64,000 nt of DNA from Pseudalgibacter ostreae (GCF_042427585.1 NZ_JBHMFC010000074.1:62001-126000); one strand, 5' to 3'; counted from the stretch's first letter, positions 1 to 10,219 are shown. Numbers and translations are program-made. Notes: generated by a model from the letters alone, not told the origin.

Positions 1-1417
1 CTATTAAACTAGCATTAGAAACACCTGGAAGCCCTGCTCTAGACTTAACCAAATTAATTGACTCGTCTAACTCTGTATCGGTTAATGTGCCGTTAAGTTC
101 GTATAAAGCTTCTGCATACATTAAATAGACTTCGGCCAGTCGGATGTATGGATAATCTGCAGATTCTTGATTATCCTCACGATAGCTACCATACTCATAA
201 GCAGAAAATTTTTGATTAACGTAGCCTGTACTTGTTATGGCTTTTAGCTCCACAGAACCGTCTACAGGAGCTTCATAAGTGTTGTAATCGGCAAAATAGG
301 CTTCCATGCGATAATCTCTATTCTGGTATTCATCCGATACGTTTACATAACCTTGAAACAATGGAGAATTTTGTATGGTTTTTCCATCTGTACATAGGAA
401 CATATCCATCATTTTTCGGCTTGGCTGCAAACGGCCTCTAACAGAGTGACTTAGTTTTGATTTTCCTTGACGCAGGGCAAAATCATACTTTCCATAAAGA
501 ATAAATTCATTATTGGTAGATTTATCTAAGCCTGCAGGGTTGGAACCGCTATCTTCTAAATTAAATAAATAAAAAGAACTTTTGTTATCCAAAACATTAT
601 TATAGTTCCACAATTCAAAACCGCCTTGATCTATTACTGTTCTTGTTAAAGTAATGGCTTCTTGTAGATACAATTCTATATTTGCAGGCTGATATCCTAC
701 ACTGCCAGCCCCAGAGGCAACCCCGTCGCCATCGGTAGCGGTACCTACATATTTCATCCATGTAGCCTCATGCAAAAGCACTTTGGCCTTAAACGCCATA
801 ACCGCCCATTTACTTATTTTTCCTTTGTCTGCCGTTCCTATATTTTGCTCCAATGGTAAATCGGGCATAGCATCTTCTAAATCCTTTAATACTTGGGCCA
901 CCACTTCATACCGACTATTTCGAGGAGCATAAATTTCTGGATAATTTAAATCTAATGTTCTCGTAACAATGGGTACCCCACCAAAACGTTGTACTAAAAA
1001 GTAATGGTGCCAAGCTCTAAAAAATTTGGCTGTAGCTACGTATAAAGCAATGTCATCAGGGTTTCCTCCGTAATTAGTTGCTCTTTCCAATAATAGATTA
1101 GCTGTTCTAATTTTGGAGTACGTATCGTCCCAATACGCATCCTCTTCTGGAGCATTAATAGTACCTCTTGCATAATCTTGTTGCGGACCAGTTATGAATG
1201 ATGTTAAATCTGTACCATAGTCCATGAAATCTGCTCCTGACGACCAGCCTAACAACCCTGGATACAGGCTATTTGCACTGGCCTCAAAATGTTCTGGTTT
1301 ATTAAAATAATCAGACTCTGTTATAGAGGCAGGTGGGTTTAAATCTATAAACTCATCTGAACATGAAAACAAAGCAATCGCCATTAATGGCATTAGTATA
1401 TATATTATTTTTCTCAT
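1..1417 (-). CDS. SusD-like surface glycan-binding lipoprotein (partial, 3' end outside window)
   Basis: The reading frame is open at the left edge of the window: 472 codons are visible with no stop, so roughly the last hundred residues are missing. The start at 1417 gives a lipoprotein signal peptide, MRKIIYILMPLMAIALFSC, with the lipid-modified cysteine at residue 19. The SusD pattern follows: NPPASITESDYF just after the signal, a TPR-type helix FFRAWHHYFLVQRFGGVP near residues 128-145, and YIRLAEVYLMYAEALYELNG close to the truncated end. In this family the lipoprotein sits on the outer face of the outer membrane and forms a lid on its SusC partner. It lies 39 bp downstream of susC and is surely co-transcribed with it. 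The role is certain at family level; the ligand is inferred from the rest of the locus. Confidence 0.95.
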   Translation of the reverse strand, partial: MRKIIYILMPLMAIALFSCSDEFIDLNPPASITESDYFNKPEHFEASANSLYPGLLGWSSGADFMDYGTDLTSFITGPQQDYARGTINAPEEDAYWDDTYSKIRTANLLLERATNYGGNPDDIALYVATAKFFRAWHHYFLVQRFGGVPIVTRTLDLNYPEIYAPRNSRYEVVAQVLKDLEDAMPDLPLEQNIGTADKGKISKWAVMAFKAKVLLHEATWMKYVGTATDGDGVASGAGSVGYQPANIELYLQEAITLTRTVIDQGGFELWNYNNVLDNKSSFYLFNLEDSGSNPAGLDKSTNNEFILYGKYDFALRQGKSKLSHSVRGRLQPSRKMMDMFLCTDGKTIQNSPLFQGYVNVSDEYQNRDYRMEAYFADYNTYEAPVDGSVELKAITSTGYVNQKFSAYEYGSYREDNQESADYPYIRLAEVYLMYAEALYELNGTLTDTELDESINLVKSRAGLPGVSNASLI

Positions 1418-1456
1418 TTGTCTATCTTTTAAATTTTATTGAATGGCGCTATTCTT

Positions 1457-4400
1457 CTAAATGGATAATTTTACACCTAAAGCCCATGTTCGCATAAAAG
1501 GATAAGAACTTGAATTTGAATTGGCACTAGCTTCTGGGTCGTAGCCATCATCTAAACTTGTAAACTCAAATAAATCATTTCCAGAAAAGTAAATTCTTAA
1601 ATTATCTATTTCTGTATTTGCAATTTTTAATGCTTTGATGTTATACCCTAACACTAACGTTTTTAAGCGCAAGTATCTGTTATTTTGCAACATAAAATCT
1701 TTGTTAGCAAAGTTCCACGCCGTACGCGTGGCATTGGTACTGGTTCTAGGGTATTGAGAATTGGGTTGAGATTCAGACCAGGTTTTTCCCATAAACGCTG
1801 TAGATTGATTTTGATATACAGCACCAAAAGGATAAGCAAAATAACCTGTTCTTAGTATGTTTTGATCTAACACACCTTGAAAAAATGCTGATATGTCGAA
1901 ATTTTTATATTGGGCATTTAAGTTTAGCCCGTAAACATAATGAGGAGATGCATCTCCCTTATACACAAGATCTTCAGAGTTTATAACCTTATCACCATTG
2001 GTATCAACAATACGGGAATCTCCAGGCCTTAAACTAACGGTTGAAGATAATTGAGAAGGCACCAAACCGTTTGAGCCTCCACCAGTGTACGTTGCGTAAT
2101 AAGAATCTACAGCTGCTTGATTTTCAAAAAAACCATTGGTCTCATACATAAAGTACGAATTAATAGGGTAATGTTGTAGAATTTCACCATTACCGGCATC
2201 ATTAAGTCCTGCAACAATGGTTTGTCCGCCTTCATACTTTGTGATTATATTTTTTGTATCACTCATGTTTGCAGAAATACTATAACTAAAATCTCCCACG
2301 GTATCTTTCCAACCAAGCACGGCCTCCCATCCAGCAGTTTCTAAATTACCAATATTTGTGTAAGGCGCAGAGGCTCCAACAACCGATGGATAAACGCCAC
2401 GGATTAGCATTCCTATATTATCTTTTTTGTAAAAATCTACAGAACCAAACATTTTGTTATTAAACAACTTAAAATCTACACCAAACTCTGAGGTAACGAT
2501 ACGCTCCCACGTTGTTGTTGTACTAGTTAGCCCATCTGCTTTTGCTGTATTTTGCAGACCCGCGGTAGATCCAAAAACGGTGTCTCCAAAACTCACACCC
2601 GACAAATAGGAGAATGTGTTAATGCCAGAAGTACTTCCTAATTCACCATACCCCCCTCTTACTTTTAGAAACGATATAATATTACTATCTCTCAAGAATT
2701 TTTCGTTGGAAACAACCCAACCACCAGATATAGAACCATAATTAGACCATTTATAACCATCGGCAAATCGAGAAGCTCCATCGCGTCGTCCTTGTAATTC
2801 TAATAAATAGGTTCCTTTATAATCGTAATTTAAGCGCCCTATATACCCGAAAAAGCCCCATGTTCCAGCACCGCCGTTATTGGTTACTATCAAATCTGTA
2901 CTTCCCAGATTTAAATCGTAAACACCATAATCCTCAAAACCATTCCGTCTTCCATCTAAATGCTTACTTGTTTTAAGTTCCCCTTCAGCTGCAAGTAGCC
3001 CAGAGACATTGTGGTCTCTTAAACTTTTACTATAATTAAAGGCCCCTTTAAAATTTTTGTAAGTGCCCATATTCATTTCTTCAAATATATAAGGCGTAGG
3101 GTTTATAGAACTGTTGGCTGGCGTTCCAAACCAACCGTAAGTTTTTACATTTAACACATACTTTTGATAATTTTGATAGTCTCTAGCATAGGCAAAACTT
3201 CCAGAAAAACTTAAATCGTCTGTAATTTTATAATCCGCAGACAATGCAATTTTAAGTTGTTCCCTTTCATCATTAACGCGACCACCTTCTGCAGAGTTTG
3301 CAATGGCATTTTTGCCGCCCCCTACTACACCAAAATTACCATACCACTGGCCGTAAGGGTTTTGTGCGGCAAACAAAGGTGCATCATAAGTAATCGAGTT
3401 GGCATTTAATCCGCCCGACGGGCCAGAAAAATCTTTAAAGAAATAAGATATGTTCGTGTTAAAACTTAATTTTTCACTAATATCATACCCATAATTTACT
3501 AGAAAATTATACTTTTCAGTGCCGTCATAAGCTGTTTTTAGTCCTCCAACATTTTGATCATAGCTTAACCCCACGCGATAATTACTTTTATCTGTTCCTC
3601 CAGAAACACTTAAGTTGTGTTGGTTTGAATAAGCATCTCCATACATTTGATCGAAAATATTAGCATTGCTTAAATGGATGTTTCCTAAACGCCCTCCTAA
3701 CTCATAAATCCCCTCATATCCAGAAGCCATTTTCTCGAGTGCAGATTTATTCCAGAAAAAATAATCCGGATTGGAATCTTGAGAGGAGGCTTCTAAAAAT
3801 ATATTAGCATACTGCTGCATGGTTGGTGTTGGTGGCCTAATACCTACTGTACCCAATCTAAACACGGTACTTGCTACAACTTTTGTTTTTCCTTTTCCTT
3901 TTTTTGTAGTTACCAAAATAACCCCACCAGCAGCTCGAGAACCATAAATAGATGCCGAACCTCCTTTAAGGATGCTTATAGCTTCAATATCATCTGGATT
4001 CATATCGTAAAAGGAATTATTACTCAAAACAGGCACACCATCAATAACAATTAAAGGCGCAATTCCATTTACAGAACTTGTTCCTCTAATTTGCATACCC
4101 AATCCTTCGCTTCCTGGTCTTGAGGAGTTTCGTGTTACTACCAAACCAGGCGACGCTCCTTGAAGCGATAGTGCAGGATTGGTTACAGCCAAATCTTCGA
4201 ATTTATCTGATTTTATTTGCTCTATCGAGCCTGTTAAAGTCTCTTTTTTTGCTGTACCATACCCAATTACAACAACCTCGTCTAACTGACTAACATCGGC
4301 CTTTAAGGCTACGTTAATTGTGGATTGTCCTCCTACAACAACTTGTGTTTTTACAAATCCTAAAGAACTAAAAATCAATACCGATTTACCAGAAGGCACC

Positions 4401-4663
4401 TTAATGCTATAATGACCATCAAAATCTGTAATGGCGCCGGTATTGGAGTCTTTTAATATCACATTAACTCCCACTATTGGCATCCCGTCCTCTTCTGAAG
4501 TTACAACTCCTGTAACAACAAGTTCTTGAACTTCCTCTTCAACATTATTATTAGCGTATCCGTTTACTGAAATTAAGCATAATAATAAAGGCGTTAAAAA
4601 AATTGGTTTTAATTGTTTTACTCTATCTAAAAAACAGAGACTCCAACATTTCTTTTTTCTCAT
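1457..4663 (-). CDS. SusC-like TonB-dependent outer-membrane transporter
   Basis: This 1068-residue protein has the normal length for a SusC. After the N-terminal signal (hydrophobic stretch about residues 20-37) comes a carboxypeptidase-regulatory-like domain (about 48-122), the linker DEVVVIGYG at 128-136 typical of SusC proteins, a plug domain (about 150-260, with IRGTSSVNG and the segment PLIVIDGVP), and a long C-terminal barrel ending in aromatic-rich strands (WALGVKLSI). It should import oligosaccharides through the outer membrane using TonB energy, with the susD product as lid. It is the only SusC in the window, so one transporter serves about 35 enzyme genes. The 291-bp gap upstream holds a tandem repeat that may be the operator for the regulator encoded just beyond it. 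Confidence 0.97.
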   Translation of the reverse strand: MRKKKCWSLCFLDRVKQLKPIFLTPLLLCLISVNGYANNNVEEEVQELVVTGVVTSEEDGMPIVGVNVILKDSNTGAITDFDGHYSIKVPSGKSVLIFSSLGFVKTQVVVGGQSTINVALKADVSQLDEVVVIGYGTAKKETLTGSIEQIKSDKFEDLAVTNPALSLQGASPGLVVTRNSSRPGSEGLGMQIRGTSSVNGIAPLIVIDGVPVLSNNSFYDMNPDDIEAISILKGGSASIYGSRAAGGVILVTTKKGKGKTKVVASTVFRLGTVGIRPPTPTMQQYANIFLEASSQDSNPDYFFWNKSALEKMASGYEGIYELGGRLGNIHLSNANIFDQMYGDAYSNQHNLSVSGGTDKSNYRVGLSYDQNVGGLKTAYDGTEKYNFLVNYGYDISEKLSFNTNISYFFKDFSGPSGGLNANSITYDAPLFAAQNPYGQWYGNFGVVGGGKNAIANSAEGGRVNDEREQLKIALSADYKITDDLSFSGSFAYARDYQNYQKYVLNVKTYGWFGTPANSSINPTPYIFEEMNMGTYKNFKGAFNYSKSLRDHNVSGLLAAEGELKTSKHLDGRRNGFEDYGVYDLNLGSTDLIVTNNGGAGTWGFFGYIGRLNYDYKGTYLLELQGRRDGASRFADGYKWSNYGSISGGWVVSNEKFLRDSNIISFLKVRGGYGELGSTSGINTFSYLSGVSFGDTVFGSTAGLQNTAKADGLTSTTTTWERIVTSEFGVDFKLFNNKMFGSVDFYKKDNIGMLIRGVYPSVVGASAPYTNIGNLETAGWEAVLGWKDTVGDFSYSISANMSDTKNIITKYEGGQTIVAGLNDAGNGEILQHYPINSYFMYETNGFFENQAAVDSYYATYTGGGSNGLVPSQLSSTVSLRPGDSRIVDTNGDKVINSEDLVYKGDASPHYVYGLNLNAQYKNFDISAFFQGVLDQNILRTGYFAYPFGAVYQNQSTAFMGKTWSESQPNSQYPRTSTNATRTAWNFANKDFMLQNNRYLRLKTLVLGYNIKALKIANTEIDNLRIYFSGNDLFEFTSLDDGYDPEASANSNSSSYPFMRTWALGVKLSI

Positions 4664-4777
4664 AAAAGTTAAGTTTTAGTTAGTTCGCTTTAATGTTATT
4701 TGCAGACTAAAAATTGACCATCTGTTTTTAACATTATTTAACAGTAGCAATATTAAAAAGAGTCTTGTTTATAAAAT

Positions 4778-4785
4778 CAAACTTA
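4778..4785 (-). promoter_or_regulatory. Candidate -7 promoter element for susCD
   Basis: On the minus strand these bases read TAAGTTTG, an exact match to the Bacteroidota -7 consensus TAnnTTTG, 114 bp before the susC start codon. I could not find a convincing TTTG -33 element at the usual 17-23 bp upstream; the tandem repeat at 4782-4822 occupies that space. An activator-dependent promoter with a poor -33 box would explain this, but the assignment rests on one eight-base match in AT-rich DNA. Confidence 0.3.
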
Positions 4786-4822
4786 TAGCTCCTTTAATAG
4801 ACCTTATAGCCCATTTAAGAAC
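4782..4822 (-). promoter_or_regulatory. Tandem 21-bp direct repeat, candidate operator of the hybrid two-component regulator
   Basis: Two copies lie head to tail. On the plus strand copy one at 4782 begins CTTATAGCTCCTTTAA and copy two at 4803 begins CTTATAGCCCATTTAA, 14 of 16 bases identical, with a period of 21 bp or two helical turns. It sits between the regulator gene and susC, 119-160 bp before the susC start, and the proximal copy overlaps the candidate -7 box. AraC-type DNA-binding domains commonly use direct repeats of about this spacing, which is why I propose it as the regulator's site. A related 16-mer lies upstream of the GH29 operon near 46572. Confidence 0.45.
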
Positions 4823-4954
4823 AATCACAGTAAATACAAGGCCTAGAGCATGGTTAGCTCTTTAGCAATTACAAGAATAAAAACTATTTTTATGTGTAAA
4901 ATATAATGCAGATGGGCAAGTGCCAGGTTAACAAAACACAGAAACTAATTTGTA

Positions 4955-7900
4955 TTAATCTGGTTGCTGCACTTTCAAGTGTTCGGCAATAAACGCCTTA
5001 GGGGTCTGGTTAAATTGCTTTTTAAACGATTTACTAAAATATGTGGGCGAGTTAAATCCAGACATATAAGCAATTTCTTTTATGGCATATTCGTTTTTTA
5101 ACAATAACTGAGAAGCATATTTTAAACGAATAGTTCTAATAAAACTAGTAGGGTTATCTCCTGTAAGGGATTGTATTTTTCTAAAAAATTGTGAGCGCCC
5201 TATACCCATTTTCTCATACATGTCTTCTAGCGAAAAATCTAAATCTTCGATATTTTCCAATACAATTTTTGTAGCTTTCTCCAAAAACACCTCATCTAAA
5301 GTATTTGTGGTAAGGGCATCCGAAGGCATTAAAGCCGTAAGTTTAGAAAACTTTTCTTGTAATGTTTTTTTAGCTTGCAGTAAGTTTTTAATTCGTACCG
5401 TTAGTATGTTTAAACTAAATGGTTTTGACAAATATTCATCGGCACCAATTTGAAATCCTTCAATTTTGTCTTCATCTAAAGTTCGAGCCGTTAAGAGGAT
5501 TATAGGAATGTGCGAGGTATCTAAATCGGATTTTAAAAGTCTACATAATTCAAAACCATCCATTTTAGGCATCATAATATCACTAACAACGATATCTGGA
5601 AAGTGCTTTTTCACCATTTTTAAGCCCTCTTTTCCATTAGCAGCTTCTTTTACTTTATACAGCGGACTTAAATGAGTCTTTAAATGGGTTCGCAGCTCTT
5701 TATTGTCTTCAACCAACAATACGGTTTTCAATCCTGTTTTTTCCGTAGGGCTACTTTCTGTTGTTGCATCACTTGTTGTAAGCATATCATACTCTAAAGA
5801 TTTTATCGTATTAATTAAAAACTCATCTTTAACATGTGACACCTCTGTAAGTTCTCCTTTTTGTATTAAAGGTAGTTTTACAACAAATTCGCTTCCCTTT
5901 TTATACACACTTTCAGCATAAATTTCTCCCCCATGCATTTCCACTAGGGCTTTTGTAAAATCTAGACCAATTCCTGTTCCTGTTTTATTGACATCTACAT
6001 TATAAAAGCGCGTAAATATTTTTTTTATTTGCTGCTTCTTCATTCCTATGCCCGTATCTTTTACAATTATTTGCACATAGTCTATAGACTCCTCTTTTTT
6101 ATTGAAGAAAAAACGAGATTGCCTTTTATATTCTGACACTTTATTTACAGACACTTTAATCTTACCTCCAGGTTCTGTAAATTTTAGGGCATTGCTAATT
6201 AGATTTGTTACTATTTTTTCAATTTTATCATAATCAAAAAAACCTATCAATTGTTCGGAATTGGTTTTGAAGGTATAGGTTATATTCTTTTGTGTACTCA
6301 ATTCGCTAAATAATAAAAAGATGTCTTTCGTATACGTTATAATGTCATGTTTTTTAAGTTGTAAAGGCGACATGCCTACATCCATTTTTCTATAATCCAG
6401 TAATTGGTTTATTAAATACAATAAGCGTCTAGAACTGCGTTGAATGGATAAAGCCGACGACTTAACCGCATCGGTATCTGCTAAGTTGGACAATATTTTA
6501 TCCACAGGATTTAATATAAGTGTTAATGGTGTTCTAAACTCATGCGATACATTTATAAAAAATTGTAGTTTCAGTTGGTCTAACTCATGCTCTTGATCTT
6601 CCTTTACCTGTTTGGTGTATACATATACTATTACCCAAAGCAACAGTATCCCTATAAGCACATAAGCTGTGTAAGCCCACCATGTTTTCCAGAAGGGCGG
6701 ATTTATCTTTATGTTTATTTTAGCAATTTGCGAACCGTCCCAATTGGCTTGCGTGGTAGATTTAACCATGAAGGTGTAATGGCCTGGCGATAAGTTTGAA
6801 TAATTTACATTTCTATCATTTTCTGCTATTATAAAATCCTCTTCAAGACCATCTAGTTTATAAGCGTATTTTGTTTGTTCTGGATTTTGATAGTTTAATG
6901 CTACAAATTCAAAAGTTAAAAACCCTTCGTTATGCTTTAATTCTAGTGTTTTTACCTCTGAAATATTTGTTTCAAATAAAACCCTATTATTAATGGTATC
7001 ACCAGCCTTAACCGTTTTATTAAATATTTTTAAAGTGGTAATTTCTGGCTGAGCCACATGTTGGGCTGCAAAAATATGTTTTGGATTAAAAAGATTAAAC
7101 CCATTAATCCCGCCCATAATAAGCCTGCCATCCTGTGTTTTTTCAATAGCTTTACTTTGAAACTCCTCTCCCTGTAAACCATCGTTAGTGTTGTAATTTA
7201 TAAAACTGTTATGAACGGGGTTTAACACAGACACTCCACTTTTTGTAGTAATCCAAAGCCTTCCATTATCGCCTTCGGCAATTCCAATTACAATATTGTT
7301 GGGCAATCCGTTTTCAGTAGAATATATTTTAAGCAATTTAAAGTTTGCATTTAATTGATACAGCCCCAAATCGGTACCTACCCAGAAATCACCTTGAGAA
7401 TCTTCCGTTATATAGTTGATGCGAATATTGGCAATACTCGTTTCTAATATTTTATTAAACTGAAGATTATGCGGCACCTCGTCTTTTAAATCGGATAAAT
7501 TCACATACGCAAGCCCTAAAGCAGTTCCTACCAACAACCTGTTTTTAGAATCTATAAAAAGGGAGAAAATGAAGTTACTGGGAATGGAGTTAATAAAACC
7601 TGTCCTGTTTTTAAAGTTAGAAAACCTATCCGAATGAGGTTGATATACGTTCAAACCTGCTGTTGTGCCAATCCAAAGTCTTTTTTCAGAATCTTCGACA
7701 GTGGCCCAAACCGTATTCTGACTTAGAGAAAAAGAGTCGTCCTCGTCATGTAAGTATCTTTTAAACGTTTCGGTTTCAGGGTTAAATTTGTTTAATCCAC
7801 CATCCCAAGTGCCCACCCAAATACTTCCATCATAACTTTCAGATAGGCTCAATATCTTATCCGAACTAAGCGTGTTTATGCGGTTAGGGCTTGAACGATA

Positions 7901-9115
7901 ATGAGTAAACTTGTTTTCTTGCTCATTAAAAAGGTTTAAACCTCCTGTACCAGTACCTATCCAAATTCGTTTTTTACGATCTTCAAGTACGGCTTGGGCA
8001 ATTTTAGCACTAAGGCCATCTGTTTTTCCAGGTTGATAAAAATAATGTCCAAACGCCGATTTCGATAAAACCAATTTACTAACACCTTTATTATACGACC
8101 CAACCCAAAACAAACCTTTGTTGTCTTCAAGTATTTTTGAAGGCTGATTGTTTGGTAATGAAAACGGATTTAAGGGGTTATGCTCAATATGAGTTGCTTT
8201 TTTAGTGTCTTTATTAATAAGATAAAGCCCCGACCCATCGGTTGCTATCCAGATGATACCGTTACTGTCCTGATAAATATCAAAAATAGTAATATCTTTT
8301 TTTACTGGTGAAATAGACTCGAAAGTATTGGTTTTTCTATCCCAAAAAATTAAATAAGACAAGTTGTTCCCCATCCAAAAATCGCCATCTTTATCTATGA
8401 TGACTGATTTTGAGATATGATCGAATTTCTTGGGAGAAGGAATATTAATCAGTACCCGTTCAAACTGATTAGTTTTACTATCATACCTATTTAAATGATC
8501 ATCATTGGTTACAAACCAAATCTGGTGTTTAGCATCCTGAATGATTTTAGTAATATTATTATTAGAAATTGAATTCTCATTACCATAGATATTAAGGTAG
8601 TGTTGCATCTCTAAATTTGAATACGTTTCTACCGCTTTAGTATCCTCCAGAAATATCTTAACCAGACCGTTATTTGTGGCCACCCACAAACTGTTCGTGT
8701 GATCATCAAACAATAGCGCATTGATAACATCCTTACTGTTTTCCTTTTTAAATATAGGCACTCGAAAAAACACTTCCCTACTGCTATCAAAAACATTCAA
8801 CCCATCATCTGTACCAATCCACAAATTATGTTGCCTATCTTCTTGGATCGTATTGATCCGGCTGTTACTAATAGAATTTGGATTATTTAAAAACGGACGG
8901 TAAATTTTAAATTGATACCCATCATATCTATTTAAGCCATCATTGGTGCCAAACCATAAAAACCCTTTGCTGTCCTGAAATATTTCGACACAGGAATTAT
9001 TGGACAAGCCTTCTGAGGCATCTAAATGTTCGAACTTTAAATTTGAATATTGGCTATTAACGATATTAATGAATAGCCCGAAAAAAAATAAAAAAAGCGT
9101 TTTTCGTATTTTCAT
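4955..9115 (-). CDS. Hybrid two-component system sensor/regulator (HTCS)
   Basis: One 1386-residue polypeptide joins all parts of a two-component system. A signal peptide (1-21) is followed by a periplasmic sensor of about 14 propeller repeats with the recurring pattern D-x-x-G-x-x-W-x-G-T-x-x-G-L (about 30-690), a Y_Y_Y domain (about 700-790), one membrane helix (about 808-830), a histidine kinase with the phospho-accepting His in NVSHEFRTPL near 857, an ATPase domain (N box NLISNALKF near 975, DTGIGM, GTGIGLDF), a receiver domain starting VLLVEDN near 1132 with the phospho-Asp in SDIMMPKMDG near 1180, and a C-terminal AraC-type helix-turn-helix (about 1270-1380). Family members bind an oligosaccharide in the periplasm and activate their own PUL. 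Its position next to susCD supports the same role here. All catalytic residues appear intact. Confidence 0.97.
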   Translation of the reverse strand: MKIRKTLFLFFFGLFINIVNSQYSNLKFEHLDASEGLSNNSCVEIFQDSKGFLWFGTNDGLNRYDGYQFKIYRPFLNNPNSISNSRINTIQEDRQHNLWIGTDDGLNVFDSSREVFFRVPIFKKENSKDVINALLFDDHTNSLWVATNNGLVKIFLEDTKAVETYSNLEMQHYLNIYGNENSISNNNITKIIQDAKHQIWFVTNDDHLNRYDSKTNQFERVLINIPSPKKFDHISKSVIIDKDGDFWMGNNLSYLIFWDRKTNTFESISPVKKDITIFDIYQDSNGIIWIATDGSGLYLINKDTKKATHIEHNPLNPFSLPNNQPSKILEDNKGLFWVGSYNKGVSKLVLSKSAFGHYFYQPGKTDGLSAKIAQAVLEDRKKRIWIGTGTGGLNLFNEQENKFTHYRSSPNRINTLSSDKILSLSESYDGSIWVGTWDGGLNKFNPETETFKRYLHDEDDSFSLSQNTVWATVEDSEKRLWIGTTAGLNVYQPHSDRFSNFKNRTGFINSIPSNFIFSLFIDSKNRLLVGTALGLAYVNLSDLKDEVPHNLQFNKILETSIANIRINYITEDSQGDFWVGTDLGLYQLNANFKLLKIYSTENGLPNNIVIGIAEGDNGRLWITTKSGVSVLNPVHNSFINYNTNDGLQGEEFQSKAIEKTQDGRLIMGGINGFNLFNPKHIFAAQHVAQPEITTLKIFNKTVKAGDTINNRVLFETNISEVKTLELKHNEGFLTFEFVALNYQNPEQTKYAYKLDGLEEDFIIAENDRNVNYSNLSPGHYTFMVKSTTQANWDGSQIAKINIKINPPFWKTWWAYTAYVLIGILLLWVIVYVYTKQVKEDQEHELDQLKLQFFINVSHEFRTPLTLILNPVDKILSNLADTDAVKSSALSIQRSSRRLLYLINQLLDYRKMDVGMSPLQLKKHDIITYTKDIFLLFSELSTQKNITYTFKTNSEQLIGFFDYDKIEKIVTNLISNALKFTEPGGKIKVSVNKVSEYKRQSRFFFNKKEESIDYVQIIVKDTGIGMKKQQIKKIFTRFYNVDVNKTGTGIGLDFTKALVEMHGGEIYAESVYKKGSEFVVKLPLIQKGELTEVSHVKDEFLINTIKSLEYDMLTTSDATTESSPTEKTGLKTVLLVEDNKELRTHLKTHLSPLYKVKEAANGKEGLKMVKKHFPDIVVSDIMMPKMDGFELCRLLKSDLDTSHIPIILLTARTLDEDKIEGFQIGADEYLSKPFSLNILTVRIKNLLQAKKTLQEKFSKLTALMPSDALTTNTLDEVFLEKATKIVLENIEDLDFSLEDMYEKMGIGRSQFFRKIQSLTGDNPTSFIRTIRLKYASQLLLKNEYAIKEIAYMSGFNSPTYFSKSFKKQFNQTPKAFIAEHLKVQQPD

Positions 9116-9394
9116 GAAAATATGAACCTGGAATTTAAAATAACACTTTTGAACTTTTCAAATGTTACTTTCTCAAATATGGGATTTCAAAAATAAGCTT
9201 TTTTTTCAAAAAAACAGAAGCGCTCATGCCAGAGTAAGTTTATATTTTTAAAGGCTCCACAAACTCATTTACCATAAATCTGCTAAAAACAGTTGTGTGT
9301 TTTTTGGATTGTTTATCTAAATGTTAGGTTGGCTTAAGGCGCTTCACTAAAAACGACTTTTAACTCCAACCCACTTGAACATTTATTTCTTATA

Positions 9395-10219
9395 TTATTT
9401 AATAAATTTTTCTATTGGAATGACTTTGTCAAATTCCTTGATTTCTATATTTTTATAATAAATCTCTGCCGTTTCAGATTGAAACCCAATGATACCTTCT
9501 GCAACAGAAAGGTCTGTTCCCACATTCACGACAACACCATTAAGTTTATGAATGGTGTATGCATCTCCCATTACAATAATTTCGCAATGGTTCCATTTAT
9601 CGTTTAGAGCGTTGTATTCGGGTTTGGCATAAGCGTAAAGTTCATTCTTTTTTTGCCCCATTTCTTTACCACCGTCTTTTGGTAATAAAAATGTTTTACC
9701 ATCTGGTGTGGCCGTCCAATTAAAATGGGTCCCTGCTGCCCAAAAATCGCCCGTATGGTTTCTATCGGTTATATGGTTATAACGAATTTGATATTCAATG
9801 CCTTTAGGCCATATTGCATCATCATACACATGGTAATAGCAACCTGCATCGTATTGCCATTTATCAAAATTATTGGCAATTTTACCACCCCATTTATAAT
9901 CAAACCTAAGTATGTATTTACTGTAGCTTTTATTGGTATAAAAGAGTCCGTGCGTAAAGTTTTTTCCCGCATTTAAATCTAAATTATCGGGCATATTTTT
10001 AAACACATGCACCATGCCATCTTCTATGGCATACACTTTTTTAGCCATCTCGGCGTTGCCATTTCTTAATTTAAGATGCCAACCTTCCCAGTTTTCACCA
10101 TTAAATAACTTAACAAAACCCTTATCTGAATTTGGATTTTTTTGAGCACAAACCATCAAAGGCAATAAAATTAAAAACAACACGGTTGTTGTACCTATTT
10201 TTATATTTTTTAAACACAT
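9395..10219 (-). CDS. DUF1080 / 3-keto-disaccharide hydrolase-like periplasmic protein
   Basis: A signal peptide (about residues 1-25, ending VCAQ) is followed by a single concanavalin-like beta-sandwich typical of DUF1080: it opens with FVKLFNGENWEGWHLK and ends with IGFQSETAEIYYKNIEIKEF. Length (274 residues) is normal for a one-domain member. Some members of this family hydrolyse or eliminate glycosidic bonds of 3-keto sugars, which are made by a separate oxidoreductase; no such oxidoreductase is encoded in this window. The gene follows a lyase gene with only a 7-bp gap, so the two are probably co-transcribed. The family call is firm; the reaction and substrate here are inference. Confidence 0.85.
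   Translation of the reverse strand: MCLKNIKIGTTTVLFLILLPLMVCAQKNPNSDKGFVKLFNGENWEGWHLKLRNGNAEMAKKVYAIEDGMVHVFKNMPDNLDLNAGKNFTHGLFYTNKSYSKYILRFDYKWGGKIANNFDKWQYDAGCYYHVYDDAIWPKGIEYQIRYNHITDRNHTGDFWAAGTHFNWTATPDGKTFLLPKDGGKEMGQKKNELYAYAKPEYNALNDKWNHCEIIVMGDAYTIHKLNGVVVNVGTDLSVAEGIIGFQSETAEIYYKNIEIKEFDKVIPIEKFIK

Noticed and set aside
4877..4893. A-T-only inverted repeat ATAAAAA-CTA-TTTTTAT after the regulator gene, as a terminator
   Set aside because: The stem has no G-C pair and no separate T run; such palindromes are expected by chance in this AT-rich DNA.
9188..9195. TATTTTTG (minus strand) as -7 box of the regulator gene
   Set aside because: The nearest TTTG lies only 11 bp upstream instead of about 19, and the surrounding A/T runs make chance matches likely.
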